From contig CALEJX010000257.1 in assembly GCA_937898375.1 (NCBI GenBank), forward strand, positions 1 to 5,656: 5,656 nucleotides of DNA, given 5' to 3'. The translations under genes were made by a program, and so were the position numbers. Source of the stretch: an uncultured Ruminococcus sp. (GTDB lineage: Bacteria > Bacillota > Clostridia > Oscillospirales > Ruminococcaceae). Within the stretch, counting starts at the first letter, position 1. Each line of letters opens with the position of its first letter. The notes beneath the pieces were generated by a model that saw nothing but the letters and a program-made list of their open reading frames with translations, was not told where the DNA came from and searched no databases. This document shows positions 5,025 to 5,656 of the stretch, one piece after another.

Positions 5025-5656
5025 ATAATATTGTTCCGCCGCCAATGACATATTCGCCGTCATAGAAAACCACAGCTTGTCCCTTTGAGATAGCCTTGTG
5101 CGGCTCTTTAAAGGTCACAAGTACCTTGCCGTCCTCTATAGGTGAAACTGTACATTCAGCGTCTTTCTGATGATAACGTGTCTGAGCAGTGCATTTTATA
5201 GGCTCTGTGAGGGTGTCGAACGGAATAAAGTTCACATCTCCTGCTACAAGGCTGTCACTGTATACCTCATCAGCCTTGCCCATAATGAGCCTGTTGTGCT
5301 CCATATCCTTTGCCACCACAAAAAGCGGCTCGCTGTATGAAACTCCCACGCCCTTGCGCTGTCCGATAGTATAGTGTATCAGACCTTTGTGTATACCAAG
5401 CTTTGTGCCGTCAGAAAGAACGATATCTCCCGACTTCTGTTCACCACAGCGCTTTGTGATAAAGCTTGCGTAGTCGCCGTCAGGGATAAAGCAGATATCC
5501 TGAGAGTCAGGCTTGTCGGCGTTTATAAGATTGTTTTCTTCGGCGATATCACGGATCTTGTCCTTGTGCATCTCGCCAACAGGGAAGAGGGTGTGCGCAA
5601 TCTGTTCTTGCGTCATGCTGTAAAGCACATAGCTCTGATCCTTTGACCTGTCAGGC
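5023..5656 (-). CDS. mnmA: tRNA-specific 2-thiouridylase MnmA (C-terminal part, runs off the window)
   Basis: MnmA thiolates C2 of the wobble uridine U34 in tRNA-Lys, -Glu and -Gln, using ATP to adenylate the base and sulfur from a cysteine desulfurase; it acts in the cytoplasm. The visible 210 residues are the C-terminal half of a protein normally about 355-370 long. The reading frame stays open to the window edge, starting with DRSKDQSYVLYSMTQEQI, which contains the tRNA-binding KDQSY motif. The catalytic persulfide cysteine is in DSQDICFIPDGDY (Cys codon at 5491-5493, matching Cys199 of E. coli MnmA). The conserved HYTIGQRKGVGVS segment (visible residues 94-106) and the C-terminal beta-barrel ending in GQAVVFYDGEYVIGGG (192-207) follow. 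The N-terminal ATP-pyrophosphatase domain with its PP-loop and second catalytic cysteine lies outside the window. A GTG at 5626-5628 is an internal Val codon, not a start. Nothing suggests damage. Confidence 0.97.
   Translation of the reverse strand, partial: PDRSKDQSYVLYSMTQEQIAHTLFPVGEMHKDKIRDIAEENNLINADKPDSQDICFIPDGDYASFITKRCGEQKSGDIVLSDGTKLGIHKGLIHYTIGQRKGVGVSYSEPLFVVAKDMEHNRLIMGKADEVYSDSLVAGDVNFIPFDTLTEPIKCTAQTRYHQKDAECTVSPIEDGKVLVTFKEPHKAISKGQAVVFYDGEYVIGGGTIL

Noticed and set aside
5023..5628. A short stand-alone protein starting at GTG 5626-5628
   Set aside because: The frame continues without a stop to the window edge and encodes the conserved KDQSY motif of MnmA just upstream of this codon.
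1..5656. tRNA, rRNA, CRISPR array, insertion sequence or attachment site
   Set aside because: No spaced repeats, cloverleaf-like sequence, transposase motifs or terminal repeats were seen; nearly all of the window is filled with intact genes.

Overview
The window looks like a chromosomal housekeeping region of a low-to-moderate GC anaerobic Clostridia species, most likely Ruminococcus-like (Oscillospiraceae). This rests on the DUF4317-type protein, the C-terminal half of a Firmicutes-style MnmA, strong AGGAG-type ribosome binding sites, sigma-A promoters with extended -10 elements, and short U-tailed hairpin terminators. The taxon is inferred from gene content and style, not from a marker gene. 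I see no insertion sequence, phage gene, tRNA, rRNA or CRISPR array.

Layout from left to right: a terminator for an unseen upstream + strand gene (11-39); a near-consensus promoter and a monocistronic DUF4317 gene (110-1237, +); a symmetrical terminator shared with the convergent minus-strand operon (1242-1270); a three-gene minus-strand operon read from right to left as SGNH/GDSL hydrolase (2990-3991), PIN-like domain protein (1799-2983) and YfcE-type phosphodiesterase (1271-1786), with only 6 and 12 bp between genes; a 162-bp divergent promoter region (3992-4153); an AraC-family regulator (4154-4984, +); a terminator between convergent genes (4992-5024); and the C-terminal 210 residues of MnmA (5023-5656, -), which runs off the right edge.

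How the parts may work together: the AraC regulator is transcribed divergently from the SGNH-PIN-YfcE operon. The region between them holds back-to-back sigma-A promoters, a perfect 9-bp inverted repeat with one arm on each promoter, and a near-perfect direct repeat spaced exactly 20 bp. This is the best candidate for a regulatory unit: the regulator may control itself and the exported hydrolase operon. The link between hydrolase, PIN-like protein and phosphodiesterase rests on gene spacing only; no shared pathway can be read from the sequence.

The least explained proteins are the PIN-like protein and the DUF4317 protein. The first has an N-terminal nuclease-like fold, an 81-residue linker with no Lys or Arg, a basic patch and two copies of a diverged ~60-residue domain. 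I found no clear sign of an undescribed defence or mobile system.
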